Shown: piece after piece, positions 11,832-24,493 of the stretch
Numbering within the stretch: the stretch's first letter is position 1
Layout: every line of letters begins with the position of its first letter
NCBI GenBank assembly: GCA_025201365.1
Contig: JAIXMF010000002.1
Coordinates: 1-64,000, forward strand
Length of the DNA: 64,000 nucleotides
From: Syncephalis plumigaleata
Lineage: Eukaryota > Zoopagomycota > Zoopagomycetes > Zoopagales > Piptocephalidaceae
Reading direction: 5' to 3'
Translations under genes and position numbers: made by a program
The notes under the pieces: generated by a model
The model's database searches: none
The model's input: the letters and a program-made list of their open reading frames with translations, nothing else
What the model was told of the DNA's origin: nothing

Positions 11832-13088
11832 ATGGATAACTCGCTAACAAAACAAGGCTTCTGTACGGTTGGTGTACATCGTAATACTAAACCATTAAAT
11901 ATTGCCTATCAATTGCATGGTACAAGTGAATCCAAAGTGTTGCTTATCACAGGTTAGCATCAGCATGATATATATGACATTTGTTGCTATACTAACAACG
12001 TCAATAGGACATAAAGGAACACTTCATACATGGTGGCTACAAGTGCCACTACTTGTTCAGCATGGTTATGAGGTGTGCGTATTTGATAATAGGAATGCTG
12101 GTGATTCAGGTAAATAACTTGATAAATAAATTCAACATGTATTAATATGTGCATCAATTGTTTACATTGCAGATAAATCTGATGAGCCATTCACGTATGT
12201 TTAAGAAACAACTACATTGTACTGGTTGATTGATTGATTGACTATTGATTGACATGACAGTATACAAGATATGGCATTGGATGTAGTGGAGCTATTGGAT
12301 CATTTAGAGTGGAAGTCAAATGTACATCTAGTAGGATTAAGTATGGGCGGTGTTATTGCACAGCTACTCGCTTGCTATCATCCGCAATACTTCAAATCCG
12401 TATGTATAACAAGTTCATTTATGAACATCAATGCATCAATGGTATTACACAAGTAATAGTAAAGAAACACTGTAAATAGCAATGTATTTATAATATCATA
12501 ATTCATTAGAATGACATACTCGCAAGTTTCTTGAACATCCACCGACATTTTCAAGTGACAAGGAACGAATAGACACGTATATTCATCGTTTATTCCCCGA
12601 GGTAAAGCATGCGTATGATGTATTGATTATTAGAATACTTATCGATATAATTACTAGCACTGGTTAAATACTCCTTCCAAGGCAATCAAGCAAACCAATT
12701 ATGATATGATATTTGCGTAAGTTCAAGTGAAATGAATGTAGATGTCACCGTGCTAATACAAACAATGATAGATCTACTCTACCCTTCAGCATACAACCAA
12801 CGAGGAGGAAATCGATTGGCAGTTTGAAGCAATGAAACGCTTTACCATTACTGAGAATGAGATACAAACTATCCGAGCGAATAAATTGCCCATACTTGTG
12901 TGTACTGGCGATGAGGATGTTCTATCGTTCCTGAGAATTCAAAAGATATCGCCAATACACTTTGTGCACCATTAAAGATATTCAATGGATGTGGACATGT
13001 CATTAACATTCAAGAGCCTGATTGCTACAATGAAATGCTTATCGAACATTTCAAGACTATTGATCATCCCGTCAAGGCCAATATCTAA
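11832..13088 (+). CDS. Alpha/beta-hydrolase fold protein
   Basis: About six to seven exons. The first encodes GVHRNTKPLNIAYQLHG and LLITGHKGTLHTWW, followed by VCVFDNRNAGDSD (the DNRG-type turn), the nucleophile elbow HLVGLSMGGVIAQL, a cap region, PILVCTGDEDV (acid) and CGHVINIQEPD (His). Ser, Asp and His of the catalytic triad are therefore all present. The natural substrate is unknown. Two frame breaks, each curable by one missing base, lie near the 12450-12520 splice junction and at about 12930 (CTATCGTTCC). Ends at TAA; convergent with AFG1, 78 bp away. Confidence 0.8.
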
Positions 13089-13166
13089 ATAACTAGGATA
13101 AGCTACTGTTCATTAGTTACATTCACTAATAAAGCGGCGTCTATATTTGCTTCTATTTTATTGAGA

Positions 13167-15421
13167 TTAATTCATTTGAATGCTTATTGTACTATATCTT
13201 TCCTTATTGGGCATACCCCAACTTTGCATTTCGATTAGCGACTCACTGCTCGATCGAATGCAAACAGCTCTTCCTGCCCCGTAAATATATTACTAGACAA
13301 CTAATAGAATACTATTCAGCATACGATATGTGACATTCTATTAGTAGATATCACTCACCTGCTGACTAGTTAGACCCAAGTCATCCATAAGCATTCGTTG
13401 GCTAGAATCTATCGCATCTCATCATTGCTCGATCCGCGTTTACCACTCGATTCCTCCGTGAATAACTCGTGAATAGAGCATTCCGCTAAACAAACCAGCT
13501 TTGTCTATTGAATGGCAAGCAATAAGTATGACATCTAGTTTTATTAATACCAATTACCTTGTTCTCATACATTGCATCTAACAATGTGATGAATCGACGT
13601 GCTTCATTGCGTAGTGTAAGACTCATTCGTGGTATTTCCGTAATAAATACTGTATCGTAATTGCGTACTAATTCAATATAATCTGCCGCACTTAATGCCT
13701 ATCATAATGTCAATGATCAATGCTGTCCATTAAATAATATAGACTAGATTACCTCGGAACAAAGTTCCCTAAATGTAAATCGTGCAATTCCCTCTACTGA
13801 TTGCGGCACTATTAGATGACGACCGAGAAATTCGATCTTTTTCGTTTCAACTATGTTTACAAGTAGTTAACTATGAGTTCTATGAAGGAGAGGAGAAATA
13901 CGTAAATGTAACAGCAACTTACCTGGACGACCTGCTACCACATCGTTAAATAAACGATCTACCGCTTGTCGATTATCTTCATCCAATGGATAGAAATACA
14001 TATTTTTATGAGCTTTGGCTAAATAATAATAATTATTCGTTAATTAATCAGTATTCATCATGATAGTAATAACAATAGTGATGTAAGTACTTACCTAATC
14101 GACGATAATCCACACCAGAATCAAGATTGATAACAGTGCATTGCTCTTTCAACAAGTCAATGCAAGGAAGAAAGCTTTCTCGTTGCAAACCATTCAAGTA
14201 CAAGTCTACAATAGAGAGAGTTGTTAATTTACTGACAATAGTAACTATCATAGTCTACCTACCATCTGGTGATCGATTCGATGTTGTAATCACTACTACA
14301 CCATGCTCGAACAATAGCGTAAATAATCGTCGTAAGATCATTGCATCTGCAATATCTGTTACCTATTACACACATGTATATATTAGTAATGGCAAGTAAA
14401 GATGCTTGTCAACCTACTTGAAACTCATCAAAGCATAATATCCATGCATCAGCCGCTAAATCTCTTGCAATTGGTGGAATGGGATCAATCGCGCTATTTT
14501 GTGATTTCAATTGGTGTACACCTATCCTCTAATGGTTAGTAAATAGTCTATTTGTACGCTGTTACTTCTTACGGCGATGAACGTCTAGCATGAAATTATG
14601 AAAGTGAACACGTCGTTTTGCACGAATATCGAGATTATTGTAAAGTAAATCCATAAGCATGGTTTTACCCGTTCCTTATCATACAACACAATACGATACA
14701 TGTAATTAATTTCTATATACTCGATCAATGATATACATATAGAATGGCACATACCAACATCACCATAGCTGTCATTAACGTTAGTATAATTATTATTATC
14801 ATTGTCCTAGTGATTACATTCTGCTTGTTACACTTACATGTACAATCCTCGTGGTGCTTTTGGCATATCCTTTGCTGTAAACAAGCTTGACAGCTATTGA
14901 TATCACAATGGTTATAAGCATGGTTGCTTATGTTCAATGTATTTTACTCTATTTCACTTACTCTTGCTAATAAACTGGTAGATGTTACTGATGGTGATAT
15001 ACGTAGCTTCTTGTCATGTGCCAGTAATGCTGTGTGCAACTCTTGTAGTTGATGTACGACAGATCGTTGAAATATATCATCTCGTACTTTGCCCGATGTT
15101 ACCTGAGCATTATAGGCGGGTAACGGTCCTGTATGTATCATATGAGAACGAACAGTCTTTCTTGTTAACTAGTTCGTTTACAAACAATAGTCATATGCTT
15201 CATTACCTTGCTCTACTGGTTGGCTTGCCGATGACAAATGCAATTTGGTAATATTCTGCTCAGTCGACGCAATATTCGTGTCTACCAACGTGCTACGATA
15301 ACGAAATGCAGTCCACCGAGTGCCCAACACAGCTGACGCTTGTAGACGAGGTTTAACAGCATTAAGTAATGGTAATTGAAGCAGCGCAACTCTAGTACGC
15401 ACTACACCAAGTAGATTAGCC
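13167..15421 (-). CDS. AFG1: Mitochondrial AFG1/LACE1-family ATPase
   Basis: AAA-type P-loop ATPase that assists turnover and quality control of inner-membrane proteins, including respiratory subunits. The N-terminus is Arg/Leu-rich and non-acidic ([20 protein letters not shown]), as for a mitochondrial presequence. In order: [18 protein letters not shown], the Walker [35 protein letters not shown] (Walker B), [28 protein letters not shown] and [19 protein letters not shown], matching the family throughout. Near 13243 a stop interrupts the expected C-terminal RAVSRLIEMQS; one missing base restores it and the ORF then ends at TAA (13167). About eleven exons. Confidence 0.88.
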
Positions 15422-15596
15422 ATAGTGGCAGAGTAGGAAAAAAATACGCGAAGATGAGAGGGAAACAAGTCGGGATTCACGGGTAAGCGACCAGCAAGTT
15501 TAAGGGTAAACGTAGAATGAATTCATACTACTAATAATAGATCTGGCATCATTAACAATGAGATGATATAGCAAAGTACGTACTGTATTTATTTAT

Positions 15597-16238
15597 TCAT
15601 TCATTTTCATTATGGAACTTCATACTAACACTATTGACGCAGTGACGCTCGTCAGTAGGCGTGTTGAATCTCTCGCCTTTAAAGACATGCCCAAGATGAC
15701 CGTTGCAATTGGCACAACGGATTTCCGTTCGTACCATACCTAGACTACTGTCTTCCAGTCGAGTGATAGCGCCTAATAACGTCTCATTAATAGTGTCATC
15801 TTCATGTGTATCGTTGAACTACTTGCCTGGAATGGCGTCATAGAAGGCAGGCCAGCCACAACCCGAATCGAATTTAGTTGCTGATTTGTAGAGTGGAGCC
15901 TCGCAACCTGCACAGCAATAAACACCTATATAATGGTATAGAGTACGCTTAATGAGTTGATACATCGATAACAATGCTGCATCGCCTTCCTACTACTTGC
16001 CTTGTTCCTTATGGTGGTTATACTCGCCACTTCCTGGCATTTCAGTGCCTCCTTGACGTAGAATACGGAATTGCTCAGGCGTTAAGACGGCACGCCATTC
16101 CTCTTCTGAACGTTTACCAGACATATTGCGAGAGATATACCTATTATGCGCTAACAATGGATAAGCGAGAGCGTTGCTGAAAGAAGGACGACGATAGCAG
16201 TTTCGCGCGTAAAAACGTAGCGTATGACGTGGAATCAT
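15597..16238 (-). CDS. MSRB: Peptide-methionine (R)-S-oxide reductase
   Basis: Three exons (16238-16001, 15925-15827, 15772-15597) encode about 170 residues. After a basic leader ([21 protein letters not shown]), probably mitochondrial, come [70 protein letters not shown] and the catalytic [11 protein letters not shown]. Both zinc CxxC pairs (CAGC, CANC) and the catalytic Cys are present. Both introns begin with GC rather than GT (G|GCAAGT donors); reading across them unspliced would meet an in-frame TAG. Start is 102 bp from the divergent bS21m gene. Ends at TGA. Confidence 0.93.
15773..15826 (-). other. GC-AG intron 2 of MSRB
   Basis: Minus-strand donor CCAG|GCAAGT and acceptor TTATTAG|GC. 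Removing 54 nt joins IP-G to AITRLEDSS, restoring the family alignment; no GT donor gives the right frame. Confidence 0.85.
15926..16000 (-). other. GC-AG intron 1 of MSRB
   Basis: Minus-strand donor CAAG|GCAAGT and acceptor TATATAG|GT. Splicing gives [12 protein letters not shown], the expected family sequence. Using the nearby GT (AA|GTAG) would shift frame. Confidence 0.85.
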
Positions 16239-16340
16239 TTATACAATAAAAGGCAAATCAGTCCGCTAGAAAGAATAAAATTGATCCTCCATCTACTCTA
16301 ATACCACACATTTTTTCTTTCATTTCTTAAACACGTCTCT

Positions 16341-16922
16341 ATGTTGTCGATTTTGAAGACAGGTCTCGTACGATCGTTTACACGACCGGCGTCAACCACG
16401 CAACCTCTACTTACCTCGGTAGCCGGAGTAGCTAGGAAGAGATTCTACTCTGATCTGTCCAATTATACGCTACCCGCTATTAATCAGTCGTCGTCACTGT
16501 CGAGACAACAAGCACCAGGTCTGGCAACGCATAATCCGGAATTCAGCTACATGTCCCATGCTATCACTCAGTCACCCGTAGTGTCTCGAGCTGCCTCGCG
16601 TACAGCCGGCCGTAGTGTCTCGGTCATGCATGATAATCCAGGTCAGGCTTATCGTCAATTGAGTATTTTGTTAGCGCGTAATCGTGTTCGTATGCAACTG
16701 CGTAAGCGTGAACGCTACGAGAAACCGACGCAGCGCCGACAACGAGAAAAGAAGGAGAATGATATGCGTAAATTCCAACGCCAAGTATCCTACAAGGTAC
16801 ACTTGGTGAAACAAATGAAAGATCGGTAAGTCGATATATGCGCCAGCATCATTGTAAGATCAATTGCATTCCATTGCTAACAATATACGTGTTGATTTTT
16901 GTGATTCATTAGAGGCATGTAA
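16341..16922 (+). CDS. MRP21: Mitochondrial ribosomal protein bS21m (MRP21-like)
   Basis: Exon 1 (16341-16825) plus a 10-nt last exon (16913-16922) encode about 164 residues. The N-terminal 100 residues are a Ser/Thr/Arg-rich leader. The C-terminal domain reads AGRSVSVMHDNPGQAYRQL, ILARNRVRMQLRKRERYEK, PTQRRQREKKEND and VKQMKDRGM, the bS21 pattern (RNRVR, RYEKP, RRxREK) including the terminal basic-aromatic/hydrophobic tail. It belongs to the mitochondrial small subunit. Start is the first ATG, with a TTTTTTC tract just upstream. Confidence 0.85.
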
Positions 16923-17104
16923 TACATTTGGAAGGCGAATATCTATCATTACGAGTTGTAGCAGATAATTTACTCCATAATGATTTATGCATAATAAAAA
17001 TTATTAGAATACGCGAGTAAACAGTGTAGAGCATCCCACATCATGAATATTACGCGACTACTGCTGGTATATCGTGTCAAAATACAGCTCATGAATACGA
17101 GATA

Positions 17105-18289
17105 TTACTTTCTATTATGTAATGCTATAAATGCCGCACTGCCCAATAAGCCTACACCGGTCATGGACCAACTTAACCATCGTACATCCAGTGAACGAAG
17201 CAGCTCACTCTCACTTTGCGTAGTGATGAGCAACCAGTCATGATTGCCAGACGAGGAGGATGTCATTTTAGATTGAATTGATCGATCAATTAACCGAGAA
17301 ACGTGGAATACCTCGCCGCTAGCATCTACATCCACTCGACCGAGTATGAATACTGATGCATCATTACGTAGAATGGACTCGTGAATCTATCAAGGGAAAT
17401 ACAATACAATGTACATACGTGGTTATTATTATGGTTGCTATTGTTACAATGAACGATCAAGTCTACTTGCATTTTTTCGATTTACCATCTGTTCAAGATG
17501 TAGATCTGCACCTGTCATATCCACAACAATATGCTCGCCATCTCGGATTTGTATACTCCATGGCGATTGAAGCTGCTCATTAAACAATTCCTATAACAAT
17601 AATGACCAGTTAATACATATATATATATATATGTGGCAAGTAATCACATCATCATCATCATCCATCTTACATTAAGCTGATATTTAGACCATCGTCGTCG
17701 CTCCTTCCTTTCCATGCGTTGTCGGTCAGCCTTGGTCGCTTGCGCCGGCAGTTTACGTCGATGCATATGTCGACGTGCATAGACTACTTGTGCATACGCA
17801 CAATGGAATCCACAGAGTGGCGCAATCACTGGATTGGGACAATGAACACGACCTGTCATCTAATGGATGGTGATATCCATATTCGCGTATATACACATAC
17901 AGATACAGATATATAAGCATAAGTAAATTGTTTACTATTTAAGCGATGCAATATCTACTTACCTTACACCATACACTGGATGGTTGTGGCGTTGTGTTTA
18001 ACGCTTTACGTATTGACTCGAGCGAATAAACATTGGTCGCTTTACGTATTCGTCGTGTGCGTGTACCATAACGTATATAACCAAACACAGTGACAGATAG
18101 ACCGGCTACTGATAGTAATAAACAAGAGTACCAGCGTAATTGCTCTCTAGACAAGGGCAACTTGTCAATGATTCTAGTTATAATTGATCTACTAGTAGGT
18201 GGTGGTGGAGGCGGCAATGGAGGCGGTGGAGGCACTCGAGATACGAATGGCAACTCATTAGAAAAGAATATCGATAGAAACTCCTCCAT
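17105..18289 (-). CDS. MUL1/GIDE-domain membrane protein lacking a RING
   Basis: About four exons. A proline run (PPPPPLPPPPPP, about residues 21-32) precedes TM1 (WYSCLLLSVAGLSVTVFGYI, about 54-73). Then comes a GIDE-like domain: SVWCKMTGRVHCPNPVIAP, FHCAYAQVVYARR, WSIQIRDGEHIVVDMTG, VFILGRVDVDASGEV and DWLLITTQSESELLRSL, followed by TM2 (WSMTGVGLLGSAAFIAL) and the stop after HNRK. The layout matches mitochondrial MUL1/MULAN up to TM2, but the C-terminal RING found in the E3 ligase is absent. It may be a non-catalytic organelle membrane protein. Ends at TAA, convergent with bS21m. Confidence 0.7.
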
Positions 18290-18527
18290 AGGACAGGTAA
18301 CGCACGAGCAACTAGTTCTACTCGGTGGTTACTGTAATAGCAACAAGATTGAATCGTAAAAGAAAAAGAAAATAACAGCAATAATCATCATCATAACAAT
18401 AAAACTTGTCCATTTAGAGATGTGATTCTACAAATGTATAGCCATCATCTTTTATCAATTTCATTTCTTATTCTACTGCTTAAACAATACATGGCTAGAT
18501 CATTTTTATTCAGTATTGTATCAATGT

Positions 18528-19466
<939 letters not shown>

Positions 19467-22030
19467 TACTACTACTACTACTACTGTCGCTAGTTAGGAT
19501 AAAAATAAAACAAAAACAAATGTCTAGCACATCATCGTTCTCATTCATACTACATTTACCAATTCTATCATGGCAGTTTTAAATTGACATGATTTCCTTA
19601 TTATACACGATTATAACACAGCATGTACCTCCTATACACGTATGATATTGACTAGTACACTCTTATCCTGAATGGTAATAGCTGACTTGTACTAGTAGTA
19701 GTACAATTGTTTAACATCAATCCTGCTTTATTCATTCATATCTTCATGCATCATTGAGAATACAATGGATGAGCTGATGACGATGATGAGGTTGAGAGCG
19801 GCGTTTCAACTACCCAATGTGGTCGAGCGACATTGCCATTCTCCTCTCCTTGCCTTCCATCATCAAATTGTAACCCAATTAACTAAAATAAACACAGTGT
19901 CTGTAATGGATTGACTGCAATCACCTGTTACTTCAATTTGTGTACAGCATGTTCTTGTGTCACTTTTTATCCTTCCATTAACTTAGTGGATACTGCTGTT
20001 TTATATTCAGATAGTCGCATAAGAGTAGTAATGATCATTCCTCTTGCATTAATAAAAAACCATTCAAAATGACTAATATGCATTACTAGCAATGCTAATA
20101 GATCTGTTTATTCTATTCGCTCCCCTTTATTCTATCTTATGGATACATCAATGATGATGATGATGATGATTACTATAATCATAATCATGGTTATCATAGA
20201 GTCAATACTGTATCAATAGAATGATTCATAGGCAACTCGTGCACGCACATGAGCAAAGGAAGCAAGCAAGAAAGAAAGAAAAAGATTATACATACATGAA
20301 GTTAGGTGCAGATGCGTATAGGACATGATGATGTCCATGCCCATGCTCATGCTCATGTATATATATCATACTTAACCAATCAATGTAATATGAATGATAA
20401 TGGAGAAACTAAGTAATAACGGCAACGAGGTTAAACCGAACATGTCGACGTTGTAAGTGTGAACGGCATGCCCCTTTTTTTTGTTGCGCGTCAAGATGCA
20501 TGGCCTAGAGTGAGAATGGTAGCAAACCAATCGACATGGTACAACATAGCCTTTTTCGTTTTTCCTTCCATCGTCTACTGGTTGCTTTCGCGCGTGGGTG
20601 TGCGTGCACCCATTCACATCCACTCACCCACTCATCATTGTCATCTAGTCATCAGTGTCATCCATTCAAAGTGGAAAGCAACATGGCACAAGTGTGGCGA
20701 GTCAAACCATTCAACCCAACCCAACCCAGCATACTCATCCACGCACATACACACATACGCACATTCATGTACACATACATTCATGACATTCCTCACTATC
20801 ATTAGGTCAATATTACTATCTGCTACTGATAGAATGACCATCCTATTACTATACTACTGCAACAATTGTAATAGGTAATGGTTTCATCATAGGAATACAT
20901 GATAGAATCATCATTCAACTAGAAACACTTACTATATATTTAAATACAGAATGCAGTGTCCTTTTAAATAAACATCGTTCATTACATGACTAGATACGAA
21001 TGGTGATATTATGTGGTTATCTCTCTATACTGGCTATCCCGCACTTTTCTATCGTATTCCTTTTTTTGGATGTAACCACTAGACCATTCCTATTATTACA
21101 CTACACTACACTACACCTCTACTGTGGGATTACTCCTTTCATCATCCTGTATGGCCACAGTTTCTCTCCTGATTTCCCATTTTTAACCATTCGATCCTTG
21201 TCGTCTATCTCGTCCTTCCTTCCTGCTGCTGTTGTCACTGCTGCTATTTCTGCTGTCGTCGTCGTCGTTGCTGCTGCTGCTGCTGCTGCTGCTGTGGGTT
21301 TTCTTTGCATCATCCCTTGTTTCCCCGCCTGACCCAACCACAACACAGAGAGAAAGAGAATTAGGAATAGGAGGAAAGAGAGAAAGAGACATCGCACTAC
21401 AGTACACCACATTTACACACCAAACTCAATTCATCTTTTCATCCTCCCTCTCACTCTCACTCTCACTTTCTCTCTGTGTGTATGTCATTTTTCGCCAACT
21501 AGAAAACCCAACTGCAATCGCCTTCGCCTTTCCTCTCTTTCTTCACTCGCACCACTACAACTTTTTCTTATTTCACGCTGTTTGTTCTTCCATTATCACT
21601 ATCTGTTCAACTCATTCTACTATCTCTTTCCTCTTCTTCTCTTCTCCTCTATCTCTATCTCTTCTATTCAACTATCTGTTTATTCACCTGTCACCTCATT
21701 CATTAAACCAACACTTGTTCTGTTACTGTTATGTAAGTATGGGTGGAATGAGTGAGCAAGAGAGAGCGTTTTCTTTATCAATTCACATTGAATAATGTTC
21801 TATCCTATGAATAGACAGTCTATATTATTGTACTAATAATACAACATATCGCATAAATGAAACTAATTGTTGTTTATTCCATACTATTTTACTACTCCTA
21901 CTACTCTAGATTGATTGATTGATTGATTCATCGCCTGTGTGGTCTATTTTCTCTACCCTGAGCGGCGATTTCCTTTTATATCCTCCCCATTCATTGTGTG
22001 GTTACTGGCATCCTTATTGCCATTATTATC
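19467..22030. other. Gene-poor upstream region of the zinc-finger gene
   Basis: About 2.5 kb with no intact gene. It contains ATG/CATG-type repeats (20152-20170, 20336-20356), GAAA runs near 20270, an ACTAC run (about 21094-21115), a GCT run near 21269-21292, and CT-rich tracts (21440-21475, 21620-21665) leading into the zinc-finger gene. Possible minus-strand exon remnants at 19751-20073 are listed separately. Long regulatory leader and promoter is the simplest reading. Confidence 0.5.
19751..20073 (-). pseudogene. Possible small or decayed gene, two exons
   Basis: Minus strand: an acceptor-like CATATTAG|TCATTTTG opens a frame reading FEWFFINARGMIITTLMRL, SEYKTAVSTKLMEG, then after an in-frame TAA KVTQEHAVHKLK. 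A 49-nt GTAACA...TTTTAG intron (19883-19931) follows, then LIGLQFDDGRQGEENGN and VARPHWVVETPLS ending at TGA (19751). The amino-acid make-up looks protein-like, but one in-frame stop and one frame break remain. I do not recognise the family. It could be a gene with base-calling errors or a relic. Confidence 0.3.
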
Positions 22031-23971
22031 ATGACGACGTCGTTTCCCATTGATACCGTCTCATCCGGTTTTGTCTACACTTCGGCATCTAAAAGCCATG
22101 TGCCATCCTTGTCATCATCCACTACTCGATTACCTTCCTTTAATGAATTGATTGCTGGTGCACCACTGCCAACAGCACCTTCCACTGCATCAGCGTCATC
22201 ATCAATTATAAATGGATATGGATCTAAAGTGGCATCGTCTTCTTCATCCGCTACTACGACCACTACCACCACTACTACGACTACATGGAATATCACTCCA
22301 AAGCGTAGCAACAATGAGACTGGGGATCAGTCAACCGGTTCCATCTTCACCTCTCGAGCTGATTCACCTGATTTCAGTTCACTTCCATTGGCTACCTGGA
22401 CACAGTCTCGAGTAACCGCAGGAATGGGCTCTACACCCACTTCAAGATCGTCTACATCTACCAGTAGTCACAGTTATCAAGTACCACAAACAACAACAAC
22501 AACATCTTCATCATCCTACTCATCTATTGCTCCCAATAGTCCTGGATCCAATACTGGTCATCATCAGCAATTACCTGATAGTACTACTACTAGTAGTGCC
22601 ATACAGAATCATACCAATAGCTACAGACATGATAATAAAAAGGATACTCATGCTGCTGATGATGACGATGAAGGTGAAGTGAGTCTGGCTGTAATGGCAG
22701 CTGGTTTAGGTATCATGTTAGGTCCTAATACTAGTCAACAATTTGCCACTTCCGTTCAACAATCAACGATCTATACCCCGCCTAACTCACGATCTGGAAG
22801 AAAGAGACCATTAACTACTACCACTACTACCACTACACCATCATCATCTATTAGTCCAACCCTTGGTAATGGTAATGGTAATAGTAGTGGACTTGAAGTT
22901 AAACTTCCTACTACTACTACTGCTACTGCTTATTCAACATCAGCCATGGATGTAACTCATTCTGTATTGTCTGGTGGTTTAGCCAGTCCAGTGTCTGCTC
23001 AACCAAAATCACCAGATACACAAGCATCCTATACATTCCCTATGATTGATGATCATCATCAACATAAAAAGTCTCGCTACCATCATTACAATAGTAACAG
23101 TAATAGTAATAGTAGTCATAAGCTAGCTGTGGATACTATCACTACTGCTACTGCTACTGCTACTGCTTCTATGGCACAACAACAGCAACCACCACATCAG
23201 TCTCCATTAGTGACACCACCTTCTCCTCCACCATGTAGTACGGATCAACCACCATTGATGATGAACGATACTCGTCTAGCTTATCGATCAAGTGTGCCGC
23301 CTTCCTCTTCATCTTATGCATCATCGGTGACATCCTCAGCAGCTACGAGTCCTCTTCTAGCCACACCTGGATCAAGTAGTACGATATTAGGTGATGATCA
23401 AGTATGGACTCATCGTCGACATGCCTCCCTCTCGGCATCATCACCATCATCCTCTATACTCTATCATCGGCCACAACATCGACGTGATTTGTCTGCTAGT
23501 ACTTTTATGTCGACACTAACCCTTGATGATGATTTACCTTTATCCGCTTCCACTCGAGCTCATGGTTCATTTATGAGATCAGCATCACCACCGAATAACA
23601 CAAGTGCTACTATGACTACTACTAGTACTAAACCAACATCCAACACATCAACACCAAAGATGGGAACTGGCAAATCAGCACCAAGCAATCTTGAGCATCT
23701 ACAATCTATATACACGTCGACTAGTGGCTGTGCTACTATTCTAGGACGATTTGCCTGTCCTGATTGTGGTAAACTGTACAAGCATCCTGGATGTTTATAC
23801 AAGCATCGATGGGAACATCATGAGCATTGGTCGTCGGTTAGTCGACTATTACTCACGAAACATCAACAAGTACAATTGATGGAAGCTGCGCAAATCCTAG
23901 TTACCATTGCTAATAATGATGTACAAGATGATGGTGAAGATGACACACTGGTTGAACAAGTGTCATCTTAA
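22031..23971 (+). CDS. Single-C2H2 zinc-finger, Ser/Thr-rich putative transcription factor
   Basis: An intronless ORF of 646 codons from the ATG at 22031 (the frame is open further upstream, but only to a non-ATG codon). Most of the protein is Ser/Thr/Pro low complexity with trinucleotide-encoded runs of Thr, Ser, Gln and Asn. The one folded element is at about residues 571-595: FACPDCGKLYKHPGCLYKHR followed by WEHHEHW, a C-x2-C-x12-H-x3-H finger of the fungal 'CGKxYKHxxCLxKHxWEH' type. By family it is a nuclear DNA-binding regulator; its target is unknown. An acidic C-terminus (DDGEDDTLVEQ) follows. A 2.5 kb pyrimidine-rich upstream region precedes it. Confidence 0.8.
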   Translation: MTTSFPIDTVSSGFVYTSASKSHVPSLSSSTTRLPSFNELIAGAPLPTAPSTASASSSIINGYGSKVASSSSSATTTTTTTTTTTWNITPKRSNNETGDQSTGSIFTSRADSPDFSSLPLATWTQSRVTAGMGSTPTSRSSTSTSSHSYQVPQTTTTTSSSSYSSIAPNSPGSNTGHHQQLPDSTTTSSAIQNHTNSYRHDNKKDTHAADDDDEGEVSLAVMAAGLGIMLGPNTSQQFATSVQQSTIYTPPNSRSGRKRPLTTTTTTTTPSSSISPTLGNGNGNSSGLEVKLPTTTTATAYSTSAMDVTHSVLSGGLASPVSAQPKSPDTQASYTFPMIDDHHQHKKSRYHHYNSNSNSNSSHKLAVDTITTATATATASMAQQQQPPHQSPLVTPPSPPPCSTDQPPLMMNDTRLAYRSSVPPSSSSYASSVTSSAATSPLLATPGSSSTILGDDQVWTHRRHASLSASSPSSSILYHRPQHRRDLSASTFMSTLTLDDDLPLSASTRAHGSFMRSASPPNNTSATMTTTSTKPTSNTSTPKMGTGKSAPSNLEHLQSIYTSTSGCATILGRFACPDCGKLYKHPGCLYKHRWEHHEHWSSVSRLLLTKHQQVQLMEAAQILVTIANNDVQDDGEDDTLVEQVSS

Positions 23972-24493
23972 TCGTCATCATCACCATCAGCAGTAATGGT
24001 TCCTTGATTATTACATAGCATTAGAGGATAGAATAGAATGTATTGCTTGCTGTGTATACGTGTATGTGTGTTTGTGTCCTTTCCCCCCCTCTCTCTCTCT
24101 TTTAGCCTATCATGATGACTTTCCTATCGTTTCTATTCTCATTTCTCTCTGCTTTCTTGCTCTTTTCTTTTATTGTAACTATGTGTTAATATGATCTTCT
24201 TTGAACGTTGGGTGCTCATTGAAACTAGATAAAATATTCGTTTAATATGATAAATACATTGTGCTAATGAATACATAAACTGGGCTATTTTTATTTACTA
24301 CAAGTGACGTGCATGACGACGTGCCATATGACAGTCATCATCATCATCATCACTTGTGGAATGTTATTGGTTCAAATGAAACACATATTTAATTGGTGCC
24401 ATCATCTTGTCTTGTTGGTGGTAATCCGCTTCATCCTGTATTGTAATCCTTTCCTAATTCATTGTAAAAATGCACTATACCATTAACCGAACC
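23972..24493. other. 3' intergenic spacer
   Basis: Contains a CT-rich run (24086-24102), an ATC triplet run near 24338 and AT-rich sequence. No gene signal. Confidence 0.55.

Noticed and set aside
15827-15860. In-frame TAG in MSRB suggesting a stop or a reassigned UAG codon
   Set aside because: It lies inside a GC-AG intron; splicing removes it and restores the family sequence. Other recognised genes end in TAA or TGA, but that alone does not support recoding.
20459-20878. 139-codon plus ORF
   Set aside because: His/Thr-rich translation of CACA-type repeats, no domain.
21232-21795. 187-codon plus ORF before the zinc-finger gene
   Set aside because: Leu/Ser/Phe-rich translation of CT repeats; no start context or domain. 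Treated as leader or promoter sequence.
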